Shown here: positions 53,007 to 61,272 of the stretch, one piece after another
Numbering within the stretch: position 1 is the first letter of the stretch
Layout of the letters: each line of letters starts with the position of its first letter
Source: Uliginosibacterium sp.
GTDB lineage: Bacteria; Pseudomonadota; Gammaproteobacteria; Burkholderiales; Rhodocyclaceae
Reading direction: 5' to 3'
Length of the DNA stretch: 64,000 bases
Assembly (NCBI GenBank): GCA_016718265.1
Contig: JADKDZ010000029.1
Location: 62,001 to 126,000 of the forward strand
Notes under the pieces: generated by a model
What the model saw: only the letters and a program-made list of their open reading frames with translations
Database searches by the model: none
Told to the model about the DNA's origin: nothing
Translations under genes and position numbers: made by a program

Positions 53007-53990
53007 ATGCCAGTTCGCGCACTTGGGAGAAGGGCGGGGGGGAGGGGGGGCGCTTGGGGGGGGGCGGCCAGAAGGAGCGCCGGCCGCGAGCTCTTCCTCG
53101 CTGTCGCCGAGCACGGCAGCATCACCGCCGCCGCACGCGCCTGCCACGTCACCCAGCCCTCGGTATCGATGCAGCTGCGCGAGCTGACCGATGCAGTCGG
53201 ACTGCCGCTTTACGAAGTGGTCGGCAAGCGCCTGCACCTTACGCCGGCGGGCGAAACCCTGGCCAATACCGCCCGCGCGATGGTGGCCGAGTGGGCCGAC
53301 TTCGAGCAGCGCATCGACGCCATGAAGGGCCTCACCCGGGGGCGCCTCTCGGTCGCCGTGGTCAGCACCGCCAAATACTTCGTGCCGCGCATCCTCGGCA
53401 GCTTCTGCCAGCGCTACCCGGAGATCGACATCGAACTCGAAGTACAGAACCGCAATGGCGTGATCGAGAACCTGCGCACCAATCGCAATGACCTCTACAT
53501 CATGTCGATCCCGCCGGATGACATCGACATCGACAAGCAGCCCTTCCTGCCCAACCCGCTGGTCGTCGTCGCCGCCCTCACCCATCCCCTCGCCAGCCAG
53601 AAAAGTGTTGCGCTGGAGGCCCTTGCCGGCGAACGCTTCATCCTGCGCGAGCGCGGCTCCGGCACCCGTACCTCGTGCGACGCGTATTTCCGCAGCATCG
53701 GCTTCCAGCCCCGCGTCCGCATGGAGCTGGGCAGCAACGAAGCCATCAAGCAGGCGGTAGCCGGTGGCATGGGCATCTCGGTGCTCTCGCAGCACGCCCT
53801 CTCCACCCACCTGGCCGACGATCAGCTCACCGTCCTGCCGGTGGCCGGCTTCCCGATCCGCTGCAGCTGGTGGACCCTCACCCCGCGCGGCAAGCGCCTC
53901 TCGCCGATCGCGCAGGAATTCCTCCGCCATCTCGACAGCTGCGCGGCCGAGCTGAGGTTCCGTCTGGAGGAACCCGCGGCAGGTGGCTGA
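53007..53990 (+). CDS. LysR family regulator (CbbR/CmpR-like), disturbed N-terminus
   Basis: A 327-residue LysR protein. From residue 28 on it is normal: ELFLAVAEHGSITAAARACH, VTQPSVSMQLRELTDAVGLP (HTH), then the effector domain (GRLSVAVVSTAKYFVPRILG, DFEQ...; ERGSGTRTSCDAYF; GGMGISVLSQHAL). The effector region resembles CbbR/CmpR regulators of carbon assimilation genes. Residues 1-27 are encoded by a G-rich tract (53031-53069) and do not match a LysR start, which should begin about eight residues before ELFLAV. I suspect damaged sequence there. Probable regulator of the divergent SbtA-like gene. Confidence 0.85.
   Translation: MPVRALGRRAGGRGGAWGGAARRSAGRELFLAVAEHGSITAAARACHVTQPSVSMQLRELTDAVGLPLYEVVGKRLHLTPAGETLANTARAMVAEWADFEQRIDAMKGLTRGRLSVAVVSTAKYFVPRILGSFCQRYPEIDIELEVQNRNGVIENLRTNRNDLYIMSIPPDDIDIDKQPFLPNPLVVVAALTHPLASQKSVALEALAGERFILRERGSGTRTSCDAYFRSIGFQPRVRMELGSNEAIKQAVAGGMGISVLSQHALSTHLADDQLTVLPVAGFPIRCSWWTLTPRGKRLSPIAQEFLRHLDSCAAELRFRLEEPAAGG
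53031..53069. repeat. G-rich low-complexity tract in the start of the LysR gene
   Basis: Runs of 7 to 9 G separated by single bases. It falls exactly where the conserved LysR N-terminus should be encoded. See also 50040-50130, which has the same character 3 kb away. Confidence 0.6.
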
Positions 53991-54080
53991 GGCCCCAAGC
54001 GCACGGGCCACTCGAAGCACCTGTCCGGGCTCTGGCAGAATGGGCGCTCCTTTCCGTGATGCCACCCTTGGGAAATCGCC

Positions 54081-54605
54081 ATGCCCACCTCTTCCATCCG
54101 CAAACCACAGGTCTGCGTGCTCGGCAGCGCCGAGCCGGGCTCCGACGCCTTTGAACTGGCCGGCCAGGCCGGCGCCTTGCTGGCGCGCCACGGCATCACC
54201 GTCGTCAGCGGCTGTGGCAGTCCGGCCACGCGCGTGGCCGCCGAGCGCGCCGTGGCGGCGGGCGGGCTGGTGCTCAGCATCATCCCGCCGGACGAGATGC
54301 CGCCGCCAGACTGGCCCGCAAGCGTTGTGCTGCCCTGTGGCATGGGGGATGCGCGCAACCTCCTGATGGCGCTGGCGGGTGACGCCTGCCTCGTCATCGG
54401 CGGCCGTGCCGGCACGATCTCGGAAGTCGCGCTGGCCTGGCTGCACAAACGCCCGCTGCTGCCGCTGGTGGGCTGCGGCGGATGGTCGGATACATTGCCC
54501 GCCAACCCGCCGGACGAACGCCAGAACGCCCCCATCCTGCCCTGGCACGACATTGAGGCGCTGGCGATGCAGCTGCGCAAGCTGGGGCTGATTCAGCCCG
54601 CCTAG
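54081..54605 (+). CDS. TIGR00725-type protein (SLOG/LOG superfamily)
   Basis: A 174-residue Rossmann-like protein: VCVLGSAEPGSDAFELAG at the N-terminus, TVVSGCGSPATRVAAERAVA, and the phosphate loop GRAGTISEVALAW in place of the PGGxGTxxE of the LOG family. This is the TIGR00725 branch, distinct from the cytokinin-activating LOG enzymes in lacking the full PGGxGTxxE motif. A nucleotide-sensing or nucleotide-binding role is likely; no reaction is known. The gene begins 90 bases after the LysR gene. Confidence 0.82.
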   Translation: MPTSSIRKPQVCVLGSAEPGSDAFELAGQAGALLARHGITVVSGCGSPATRVAAERAVAAGGLVLSIIPPDEMPPPDWPASVVLPCGMGDARNLLMALAGDACLVIGGRAGTISEVALAWLHKRPLLPLVGCGGWSDTLPANPPDERQNAPILPWHDIEALAMQLRKLGLIQPA

Positions 54606-55425
54606 GTCGATTCAGTACGTAGGGTGCAATAACCGAAGGGCATTGCACCAAAACTTGGTACCGATCATCGGGGCCGGCAATGGCTTAATTGATCCGGCGG
54701 TGAAGTTGAGTGGTAGCCTGGATGCAGCGGATCCGGGAGATAATCCTTTGTTGCCGATAAAGCCCCGGATTCCGCTGCGCTTCATGCCGGGCTACGGCCA
54801 TGGGCTTGTGCAAAAGTTCAAACAAAATCAGGCCGGATCAATAGTTTTGACCATCGCCACTATGAAAACACATATCCCGGTCGCTTCATCTTTCGTTGAA
54901 TTTCATCGCAACTGGTTCTCTGGCCGAGCGGTGCTGAACACCGAGGGTGGCGAAGTCCTGCTTCAGTCGGCCATTCATCCAGCAACCCGGGATTTGTCGC
55001 CGGGTTAAGCCTGAACCACAGTCTTGGGCGGTCGTTTATCTACGCAACACACGATTCGTATTGATGAACCTGGGGCGAAAGCAGTTTGATGAAAGTCGTG
55101 GCCGTGGTTCTGGCTTAGGCGCCTACCAGTACCGAGTTCTACTCAATACCGGACTTACCTGCAAGCCTGCGCGCCAGCAGGATTACTGACTCCAGATCAA
55201 TCCTCCAGAAATGGAACAGGTTCATGCGAGCAATACTCATGCATGGCAGAGCAGGCTTCCTGAGCAAGTCCCGGTCCAAAGAATGGCGCAATCCTTCACC
55301 GGTCTTCACCCTTGACGGCCCATAGCCGAAGCACCTTGCCCGGAACATAGCGCTGAGGCGCCCACAGAATCCTGGCGATGCACGGGCTAGAATGAGGCCC
55401 CCAACCCCCGTTCAAAGGAATCCAC
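54606..55425. other. Large non-coding gap with dispersed repeats
   Basis: About 820 bases. It contains R4 copy 2 (54619-54649) and an R5-like segment (about 54764-54799). The remaining 600 bases are less GC-rich, have only short unconvincing frames on both strands and look like eroded sequence. Nothing else recognisable. Confidence 0.55.
54619..54649 (+). repeat. R4 short repeat, copy 2
   Basis: GTAGGGTGCAATAACCGAAG, followed by GGCATTGCACC; it matches 20716-20746 (minus strand) at 29 of 31 positions. Confidence 0.6.
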
Positions 55426-55932
55426 ATGGCACTCTCGATGTATCAGTCTTCCATCCCCATGCTCAAGCGCATGCTGGGCAGTCTGGCGACGATTCTTGAC
55501 AAGGCAGCCGCCCACGCTGAGGCGAAGAAGATCGACCCGGCGGTGCTGTTCGGCGCCCGTCTGTTCCCCGACATGTTCCCGCTTTCGCGGCAGGTGCAGA
55601 TCGCGACCGACCAGGCCAAGGGTTGCGCGGCGCGGCTGGCGGGGGTGGAGGTGCCGAAGTATGAGGACAATGAAGCGAACTTTGCCGAGCTGCAGGCACG
55701 GCTGGCGAAGACCATCGCTTTCCTGGACAGCCTCACGCCCGCGCAGATTGATGGCAGCGAGGGCAAGGATATCGTGGTGCAGGTGCGCGACCTGAAGCTG
55801 GACTTCAAGGGCCAGGACTATCTGATGCAGTGGGTGCTGCCGAATTTCTACTTCCACGTCACCACGGCCTACAACATCCTGCGGCACAACGGCATCGAGA
55901 TCGGCAAGAAGGATTACCTGGGCGGCCAGTAG
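55426..55932 (+). CDS. DUF1993 family protein
   Basis: A 168-residue helical protein with the DUF1993 pattern: MALSMYQSSIPMLKRMLGSL, LFPDMFPLSRQVQIATDQAK, and the C-terminal block VLPNFYFHVTTAYNILRHNG with IEIGKKDYLG. The family has a DinB-like four-helix fold; the function is unknown, though some members respond to stress. Isolated gene with AAGGAAT-type ribosome site before the ATG. Confidence 0.92.
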   Translation: MALSMYQSSIPMLKRMLGSLATILDKAAAHAEAKKIDPAVLFGARLFPDMFPLSRQVQIATDQAKGCAARLAGVEVPKYEDNEANFAELQARLAKTIAFLDSLTPAQIDGSEGKDIVVQVRDLKLDFKGQDYLMQWVLPNFYFHVTTAYNILRHNGIEIGKKDYLGGQ

Positions 55933-56083
55933 GCCTTTCAGGCGCAGCCGGCCGGAGACCGCGCGTGGGCGCGGCCTGGCCGCTGCCCGGCGCGAGCCCG
56001 GCAAAATCCCCTTTGCCAGCCGGCTTGTTCGCCGGGTGCACAGGCGCTAGCATGCGGCGCTCGATCCCCCGCAGTGCCCCATC

Positions 56084-57367
56084 ATGAACAAAACCCCTGA
56101 ACTCCTCGCCCCCGCCGGCAGCCTGGCGATGCTCGATACCGCGCTGGCCTTTGGCGCCAACGCGGTCTATGCCGGTCAGCCGCGCTACAGCCTGCGCGTG
56201 CGCAACAACGATTTTGGCGAGCTGGAGGTGCTCAAGACCGGCATCGATCACGTCCACGCAGCGGGGGGCAAGTTCTACCTGGTCTCGAACATCTACCCGC
56301 ACGGGGCGAAGCTCAAGACCTATATCCGCGATATGGCGCCGGTGATTGCGCTGGGACCTGATGCGCTCATCATGTCGGACCCCGGTCTGATGATGATGGT
56401 GCGGGAAGAATGGCCGGATCAGGCGATCCACCTCTCGGTGCAGGCGAACACGGTGAACGCCGCGGCGGTGAAGTTCTGGGCCCGGAACGGTGTGTCGCGG
56501 GTGATTCTCTCGCGCGAACTCTCGATCGACGAAATCGCCGAGATCCGCCAGGCTTGCCCGGAGACCGAACTGGAGGTGTTCATCCACGGCGCGCTCTGCA
56601 TCGCGTACTCCGGCCGCTGCCTGCTTTCGGGCTATTTCAGCCACCGCGACCCGAACCAGGGCAGCTGCACCAATTCCTGCCGCTGGGACTTCAAGCTGCG
56701 CGAAGGCAAGACCGAGCCGGGTGGCGACGTGTACCTGATCGAAGAGCAGGGCAAGCGCACCGGTGAGTACAACGTGATCGAGGAAGACGAGCACGGCACC
56801 TACATCCTGAACTCCAAAGACCTGCGCGCCATCGAGCACGTACAGCGCCTGGTGGAGGTGGGCGTCGATTCCTTCAAGATCGAGGGCCGCACCAAGAGCG
56901 CCTATTACGTGGCGCGCAGCTGCCAGGCCTATCGCCAGGCGATTGACGATGCCGTTGCCGGCCGCGCCTTTGACCCCGCGCTGATCGACTCGCTGGACGG
57001 CCTCGCCAACCGTGGCTATACCACGGGCTTCTTCGAGCGCCACCACGCCGCCAGTCACCAGAATTACGAGCGCGGCCACTCTGAATCCTCGCGCAGCCGC
57101 TATGTGGGCGATGTGGTGAGCTTCGACGCGGCGCGCGGCCTGGCCGAAATCGACGTGAAGAACCGCTTCGCGATGGGCGACAAGATCGAGCTGCTGCGCC
57201 CGCAAGGCAATACCAGCTTTGTGCTGGACCGCATGGAGAACGCCGAGGGCAGCCCCATGCCCGTCGCCCCGGGGAGCGGCCACCGCGTCTGGCTGCCCTT
57301 GCCGGCCGACAGCGTCGGCGCCCTGCTCGCGCGCTTCAGCGATCAGCCCGACGCCGTTACCGGCTGA
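56084..57367 (+). CDS. yegQ: tRNA 5-hydroxyuridine biosynthesis protein, U32 peptidase family
   Basis: A 427-residue U32-family protein of the YegQ/TrhP type, which makes 5-hydroxyuridine at tRNA position 34 from prephenate-derived hydroxyl. Seen: ELLAPAGSLAMLDTALAFGA, NAVYAGQPRYSLRVRNNDF, VIALGPDALIMSDPGLMMMV, VFIHGALCIAYSGRCLLSGY and NQGSCTNSCRWDFKL, which carry four conserved cysteines (Fe-S type ligands). Normal length with an intact C-terminal barrel. The gene is often called trhP. Confidence 0.95.
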   Translation: MNKTPELLAPAGSLAMLDTALAFGANAVYAGQPRYSLRVRNNDFGELEVLKTGIDHVHAAGGKFYLVSNIYPHGAKLKTYIRDMAPVIALGPDALIMSDPGLMMMVREEWPDQAIHLSVQANTVNAAAVKFWARNGVSRVILSRELSIDEIAEIRQACPETELEVFIHGALCIAYSGRCLLSGYFSHRDPNQGSCTNSCRWDFKLREGKTEPGGDVYLIEEQGKRTGEYNVIEEDEHGTYILNSKDLRAIEHVQRLVEVGVDSFKIEGRTKSAYYVARSCQAYRQAIDDAVAGRAFDPALIDSLDGLANRGYTTGFFERHHAASHQNYERGHSESSRSRYVGDVVSFDAARGLAEIDVKNRFAMGDKIELLRPQGNTSFVLDRMENAEGSPMPVAPGSGHRVWLPLPADSVGALLARFSDQPDAVTG

Positions 57368-57385
57368 TCCAGCGGAAAAAAGACC

Positions 57386-57424
57386 TGCCCGGAGAGCCGC
57401 GCCCCGCTTGGTTCTCCGGGCAGT
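57386..57424 (-). terminator. Hairpin after yegQ, same stem as the sedolisin terminator
   Basis: TGCCCGGAGAGCC on the plus strand pairs, with a small mismatch, with GGTTCTCCGGGCA. The A run at 57376-57381 would be a T run on the minus strand, so it is oriented to stop minus-strand transcription although no minus-strand gene ends nearby. Probably a mobile or repeated hairpin. Confidence 0.5.
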
Positions 57425-57556
57425 GCCACAGGAATGCGTGGTCGCCGCCGGATCGGCCTACAATCGCTGGCGCCGGCCCGGTGCGCGGTTTTCATGCCTG
57501 CCCGAGATGCACGCCGGAGGGCTGGTTTTCACCTCTCACCCATCAAAGGCCCGCCC

Positions 57557-57817
57557 ATGTCCTCCGCGTCCAGCAGTTCCTCCTCGCATTCATCCGGAGC
57601 CTCCGAGGTCACGCTGTCGGGCACGCACTGCCGGGCAAGCGTCAATGGCGACAGCGTCGAGATCCGGGCAGGCGAGGTGTTCGTCAATGGCGTGTCGCAC
57701 GGGCCGGTGCCTGCGGGTGCAGAAGTCCGCTACCGCGTAAGCGCAGAAGGGGGCCGCCTGACCGTCGAGGGTGCGCTTCGCGGCTTGCCGAGCGGGCAGC
57801 CCGCGTCCGGTCGCTGA
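57557..57817 (+). CDS. Small Ser-rich-N-terminus protein of unknown function
   Basis: An 86-residue protein: a serine run at the start (MSSASSSSSSHSSGASEVTL), then a beta-like segment with regular spacing (HCRASVNGDSVEIRAGEVFV, NGVSHGPVPAGAEVRYRVSA). The mature-looking region resembles a small beta-sandwich, and no family is recognised. It may be a very small regulator or structural protein. It precedes the TonB-like gene by 67 bases. Confidence 0.55.
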   Translation: MSSASSSSSSHSSGASEVTLSGTHCRASVNGDSVEIRAGEVFVNGVSHGPVPAGAEVRYRVSAEGGRLTVEGALRGLPSGQPASGR

Positions 57818-57884
57818 GACCCGCAGCCGGCACGAGACGCGCTACCATTCGGCACGAGATTGACGCATTCAGCCCTGCCGGTTC

Positions 57885-58661
57885 ATGAGCACTGCCGCCC
57901 TGTCGCAGCCCTTCCCCCCAGACCCCCGCGCTGAAGCGCTGCGGACGGGGATCGGCGTCTGCCTTCGGCTTCACCCGCTGCGCTGGCCAATCGCTGTGCT
58001 GGGCGCGTGTACCCTCACGCTCCTGATGCTCGCCTGCCTCAGCCTCACCCCGCCGCCATTGCCCCGGGCGCCTACCGCAGCCGCGCTCGCAGCGATCCTG
58101 GCGCCCAAGCCTGAAGCGCCTGCACGGCTGCCGCCAGACACACGCCCCACGCTCGCCAAACAAAGCCCACGCACGTCCGTCCAGCCCGGTACCGGTACAC
58201 CGCGCACACCGCCAGCCGTCCTGACCCGGGACGAGCCCCCCTCAGCCCTCCTGCCGGATCACGTACGGCCGCCCGCCGCGCCCTCCCTGCCGAGTTCCGG
58301 CAGCGGTGTCACGGCCGAAGCCAGCCCGCACGCAACACCCCTTGCCAACGCAACGACCCCCTCCGCTGACGCAGCACGCCCAACCCGGGCGGTCACGGAA
58401 GACACCCTGGCGCAGCGCTGTCCGACGCAAGTGGAGCCCGTTTTCCCACGGGTGGCACAGGAGGATGACATCACGCAGGGTCGCGTCATTGCCCGCCTGC
58501 AGCTTGACGCCAGCGGTGCCGTAGCGGGCGTGGATGTCCTCAGCGCCGAGCCGCCCGGCTACTTCGAACACGCGGTCCGCCGCGCGGCCCTGCAGTGGCA
58601 CTGCCAGCCGACGGGCCGCGCCGAGACGCTGCGTGTACCGTTTTACTTCCGGTTGAAGTAA
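57885..58661 (+). CDS. TonB family protein (energy transducer)
   Basis: A 258-residue protein: one N-terminal transmembrane helix (PIAVLGACTLTLLMLACLSL), a Pro/Ala/Ser/Thr-rich periplasmic linker (about residues 55-170) and a TonB C-terminal domain (about 178-258; VEPVFPRVAQEDDITQGRVI, then ARLQLDASGAVAGVDVLSAE). TonB passes proton-motive energy to outer-membrane receptors, usually with ExbB-ExbD. No exbB, exbD or receptor gene is present here. Convergent with the gldA gene, whose end is 4 bases away. Confidence 0.85.
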   Translation: MSTAALSQPFPPDPRAEALRTGIGVCLRLHPLRWPIAVLGACTLTLLMLACLSLTPPPLPRAPTAAALAAILAPKPEAPARLPPDTRPTLAKQSPRTSVQPGTGTPRTPPAVLTRDEPPSALLPDHVRPPAAPSLPSSGSGVTAEASPHATPLANATTPSADAARPTRAVTEDTLAQRCPTQVEPVFPRVAQEDDITQGRVIARLQLDASGAVAGVDVLSAEPPGYFEHAVRRAALQWHCQPTGRAETLRVPFYFRLK

Positions 58662-58664
58662 GCC

Positions 58665-59729
58665 TCACGCCAGACCGCGCAAGGCCGCGACCAATGCCGC
58701 CGGTTCGATGCCTGCGGCGACCCGGTTCATCGGCGCGGGCGTGCAGGCGAGCACAGCGGCGGCGTGCAAGGTGTCGTCGCACACCGCCGCGAGGCCAATC
58801 TCCGCGAGACTGACCGGCAAGCCGATGCAGGCGGCGAAATCACGCACCTTGGCGTAGTGCGCGGCCTCAGCGCTAAGGCGCAGCATCGCGAGCAGACCGA
58901 TCGTCACCAGTTCACCGTGCAGGGCGCCGCGGCATTCGGCCAGGGTGCTGAGGCCGTTCTGGATGGCATGGGCAGTCCCGAGGCCGCCGCTCTCAAAGCC
59001 GATGCCGGAGAGCAGGATGTTGGCCTCCACCACACGCTCGAAGGCCTCGCCGGGCTGGCCGGTGCCTAGCTCGGCGACCGCCGCAAGGCCTTGCTGGATC
59101 ACGGTGTCGTAGCACTGGCGGGCGGCATACAGGGCAAAGCGTGCCGGCGGGCTGCCCGCGACGTTGCGCCAGCCCTGGACGCACGCTTCTTCGGCCTCGA
59201 ACCAGGTGCTCAGCGCGTCGCCCATACCCGCGACGAGCATGCGCGGCGGTGCCGAGGCGATCAGCGTGGTGTCGACCAGTACCGTGCTCGGGCTGCGGCG
59301 CAGGAAGCGATAGTGCGAGAAGCGCCCCTCGTCAGTCTGCATGACCGCCACCGCGCTGCAGGGGGCGTCGGTCGATGCGGCCGTCGGCACCAGAATCAGG
59401 GAACAATCCGCCAGCTCGGCGGCGGCTTTGGCGGCATCCAGCACCTTGCCGCCCCCCACACCGATCAGCACTCTGGCACCCACGGCCCGCAGCGTGGCCG
59501 CATGCTGGCAGGCATTCGCCTCGCTGTTGGCACCGGTCAGGATCTGCGTGGCCGCCAGGCCACCCTGGCTGTCGAACAGCGCCGTCAGCCGCGGCAACAA
59601 TTGGCGGGCGGCAAAGTCGTCGAGCATCAGCGCCACGCCGCGGCCCAAGCGCTCGGCTTCAGCGGGCAGGGCCTGGAGGGCGGCAGGGCCTTGCAGGTAG
59701 CGGCCAGGGGCCAGGAGAATGGTGTGCAT
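58665..59729 (-). CDS. gldA: Glycerol dehydrogenase
   Basis: A 354-residue iron-type alcohol dehydrogenase family member acting on glycerol with NAD+. Seen: VLIGVGGGKVLDAAKAAAEL (the NAD loop), LVPTAASTDAPCSAVAVM (with a metal Asp), the metal His in GGLGTAHAIQNGLSTL and another in GALHGELVTIGLLAM. I start at ATG 59729 (MHTILLAPGR), since the 11 residues before it are absent from the family. Confidence 0.93.
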   Translation of the reverse strand: MHTILLAPGRYLQGPAALQALPAEAERLGRGVALMLDDFAARQLLPRLTALFDSQGGLAATQILTGANSEANACQHAATLRAVGARVLIGVGGGKVLDAAKAAAELADCSLILVPTAASTDAPCSAVAVMQTDEGRFSHYRFLRRSPSTVLVDTTLIASAPPRMLVAGMGDALSTWFEAEEACVQGWRNVAGSPPARFALYAARQCYDTVIQQGLAAVAELGTGQPGEAFERVVEANILLSGIGFESGGLGTAHAIQNGLSTLAECRGALHGELVTIGLLAMLRLSAEAAHYAKVRDFAACIGLPVSLAEIGLAAVCDDTLHAAAVLACTPAPMNRVAAGIEPAALVAALRGLA

Positions 59730-59861
59730 GGGGCGTTCAGACCTGAGAGCAAGCGGGAGCATCGCATCCGGCTACGGCACGGAGGACGATGCACATCAAG
59801 ACAGCGCCCTTGTAATTCGCTGCGGCAGGCGCATCTGTCTGAGGTTGCGACCCCCTTGGGA

Positions 59862-60374
59862 ATGCCCCGAATGAAGCCGTTCCTGCTGCGTCTGCGCCGC
59901 GCCCTGGCGTTTCCCTTTGTGTTGGCACTGGCGCTGCTGCTGTGGCTTGAAGAATGGCTCTGGGAGCCGCTCGCCGAGCTGATGCGGCTGATTGGCGCGC
60001 TGCCCTTGATTCGCCAGCTGGAAGCGCTGTTGCGCCGGGCACCACCAAGTGTGGCGCTGGCCTGTTACGCGATTCCGGTGCTGGCCTTGCTGCCCTTCAA
60101 GATTGTCGGGCTGTGGTTGCTGGGTAAGGGCCATCTCCTGCTGGGGACCACGGTATTCGTCGGCGCCAAGGTCGTGGGTACGGCACTCTGTGCATGGATT
60201 TTCACGCTGACGCGCGACTCGCTCATGCGGCTGGCGTGGTTTGCCCGCTTATGGCAGTGGTTCGTCACGCTACGGGCCGAGGTGTATGCGCGGGTCACCC
60301 GCCATCCAGCATGGCAGGCCGCCCGGCAGCTTGTGCAGGCCCTCCGGGCGTGGCTTCGTACCCTGAAAAGCTGA
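59862..60374 (+). CDS. Membrane protein of unknown function
   Basis: A 170-residue protein (167 if the second ATG at 59871 is used) with an N-terminal helix (FPFVLALALLLWLEEWLWE) and a second hydrophobic stretch (LACYAIPVLALLPFKIVGLW, LLLGTTVFVGAKVVGTALCA). The C-terminal part is basic and helical (VTRHPAWQAARQLVQALRAW). The spacing suggests two or three membrane segments with a cytoplasmic tail. It resembles small bacterial inner-membrane proteins of unknown function. Confidence 0.72.
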   Translation: MPRMKPFLLRLRRALAFPFVLALALLLWLEEWLWEPLAELMRLIGALPLIRQLEALLRRAPPSVALACYAIPVLALLPFKIVGLWLLGKGHLLLGTTVFVGAKVVGTALCAWIFTLTRDSLMRLAWFARLWQWFVTLRAEVYARVTRHPAWQAARQLVQALRAWLRTLKS

Positions 60375-60389
60375 GCGGGAAGCCGTTCC

Positions 60390-60734
60390 TCACGCCGGGT
60401 CTTCGCCAAAATGCAGCGCCAGCCACACCGTCCGCGCCGCGGTGTGGGCGACACGATGCCGGCAGTGCGCGGGGATCAGCAGGCTATCGCCGGCGCCCAG
60501 CGTCCACACTTGGCCTTCCGCAAATTCCACCGTCCCGCTGCCTTGCAGGATCAGCACCCACTCCTCCCAGGCCTGCTCGTACCAGAATCCGGGCGGGCTG
60601 CACTGACCATCGGACACGATCCGCTCGACGCGTACACCGGGACGCGTGAGCAGCGTCTGGAAGGCTTCTGTGACGCCTGTTTCCGGCAGGGGATGCAGGA
60701 GATTCAATGCTGATGCGGCTTTCACGAGACCCAT
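60390..60734 (-). CDS. Cupin domain protein
   Basis: A 114-residue small cupin: a metal-binding-type motif 1 is partly present (EQAWEEWVLILQGSGTVEFA) and motif 2 reads LGAGDSLLIPAHCRHRVAHT with one His of the usual metal site. A start at ATG 60734 (MGLVKAASAL) is used; the longer frame upstream has no cupin likeness. Such single cupins are common isomerase-, binding- or enzyme-like proteins; function unknown. Lies 28 bases after the GNAT gene. Confidence 0.85.
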   Translation of the reverse strand: MGLVKAASALNLLHPLPETGVTEAFQTLLTRPGVRVERIVSDGQCSPPGFWYEQAWEEWVLILQGSGTVEFAEGQVWTLGAGDSLLIPAHCRHRVAHTAARTVWLALHFGEDPA

Positions 60735-60762
60735 GCTGAAGATCCTTGCTGGATACGGTGCT

Positions 60763-61218
60763 TCAGACAGCGTCTTGCAGGCCACGGCCCATGGTAATGA
60801 GATCCAGGCGCTGAAAACCCATGCGGCCGTAGAAGGCCTCTGCAGCGGAATCAGGGTCCGTTTGCAGATAGGTGCCGGTATAGCCCGCGGCCTTGAGGCG
60901 CCGGGCGAGCTCGCCAAACAGCGCCCGCCCGAGGCCGGCACGCTGGCGCTCGGTGGCCACGCAGTATTCCTTGATGAAGAAGCTCGGCCCGCTCACCCAG
61001 TACTCGCCCCAGCCCATGGCAAACGCCACCGGTTCGGCATCCATCACCAGTCCAAGGCCCAGGAAGCTGGGGAAAGCGGCGAACAGCTGCAAGCGCTTGT
61101 CGACCTCCTCCACGCTCGCCCAGCCATCATTCCAGGGCGGCGCGTTGAAGACACGGAAGTACAGCGGGGCGAAGCGGGCAATATTGCCCGCATCGATGGT
61201 GACGAAGGTGTCGGTCAT
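60763..61218 (-). CDS. GNAT family N-acetyltransferase
   Basis: A 151-residue acetyltransferase with the acetyl-CoA loop motif RQRAGLGRALFGELARRLK (Q/RxxGxG/A) and the later strand-helix AAEAFYGRMGFQRLDLITM. Substrate unknown. It starts 54 bases after parB, followed 28 bases later by the cupin gene; the pair probably forms the tail of the chromosome-partition operon. Confidence 0.9.
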   Translation of the reverse strand: MTDTFVTIDAGNIARFAPLYFRVFNAPPWNDGWASVEEVDKRLQLFAAFPSFLGLGLVMDAEPVAFAMGWGEYWVSGPSFFIKEYCVATERQRAGLGRALFGELARRLKAAGYTGTYLQTDPDSAAEAFYGRMGFQRLDLITMGRGLQDAV

Positions 61219-61272
61219 GCCTGTCTTTCATGTGTGGCGCGCGTCCAGCTGCGCCTGCCCGTCCACTTCGAC

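Noticed and set aside
52932..54548. A 538-codon minus-strand frame
   Set aside because: Antisense to the LysR and TIGR00725-type genes, both of which have recognisable motifs.
60390..60941. Longer 183-codon reading of the cupin gene
   Set aside because: The first 69 residues overlap the GNAT gene in another frame and show no cupin likeness; the ATG at 60734 gives a standard small cupin.
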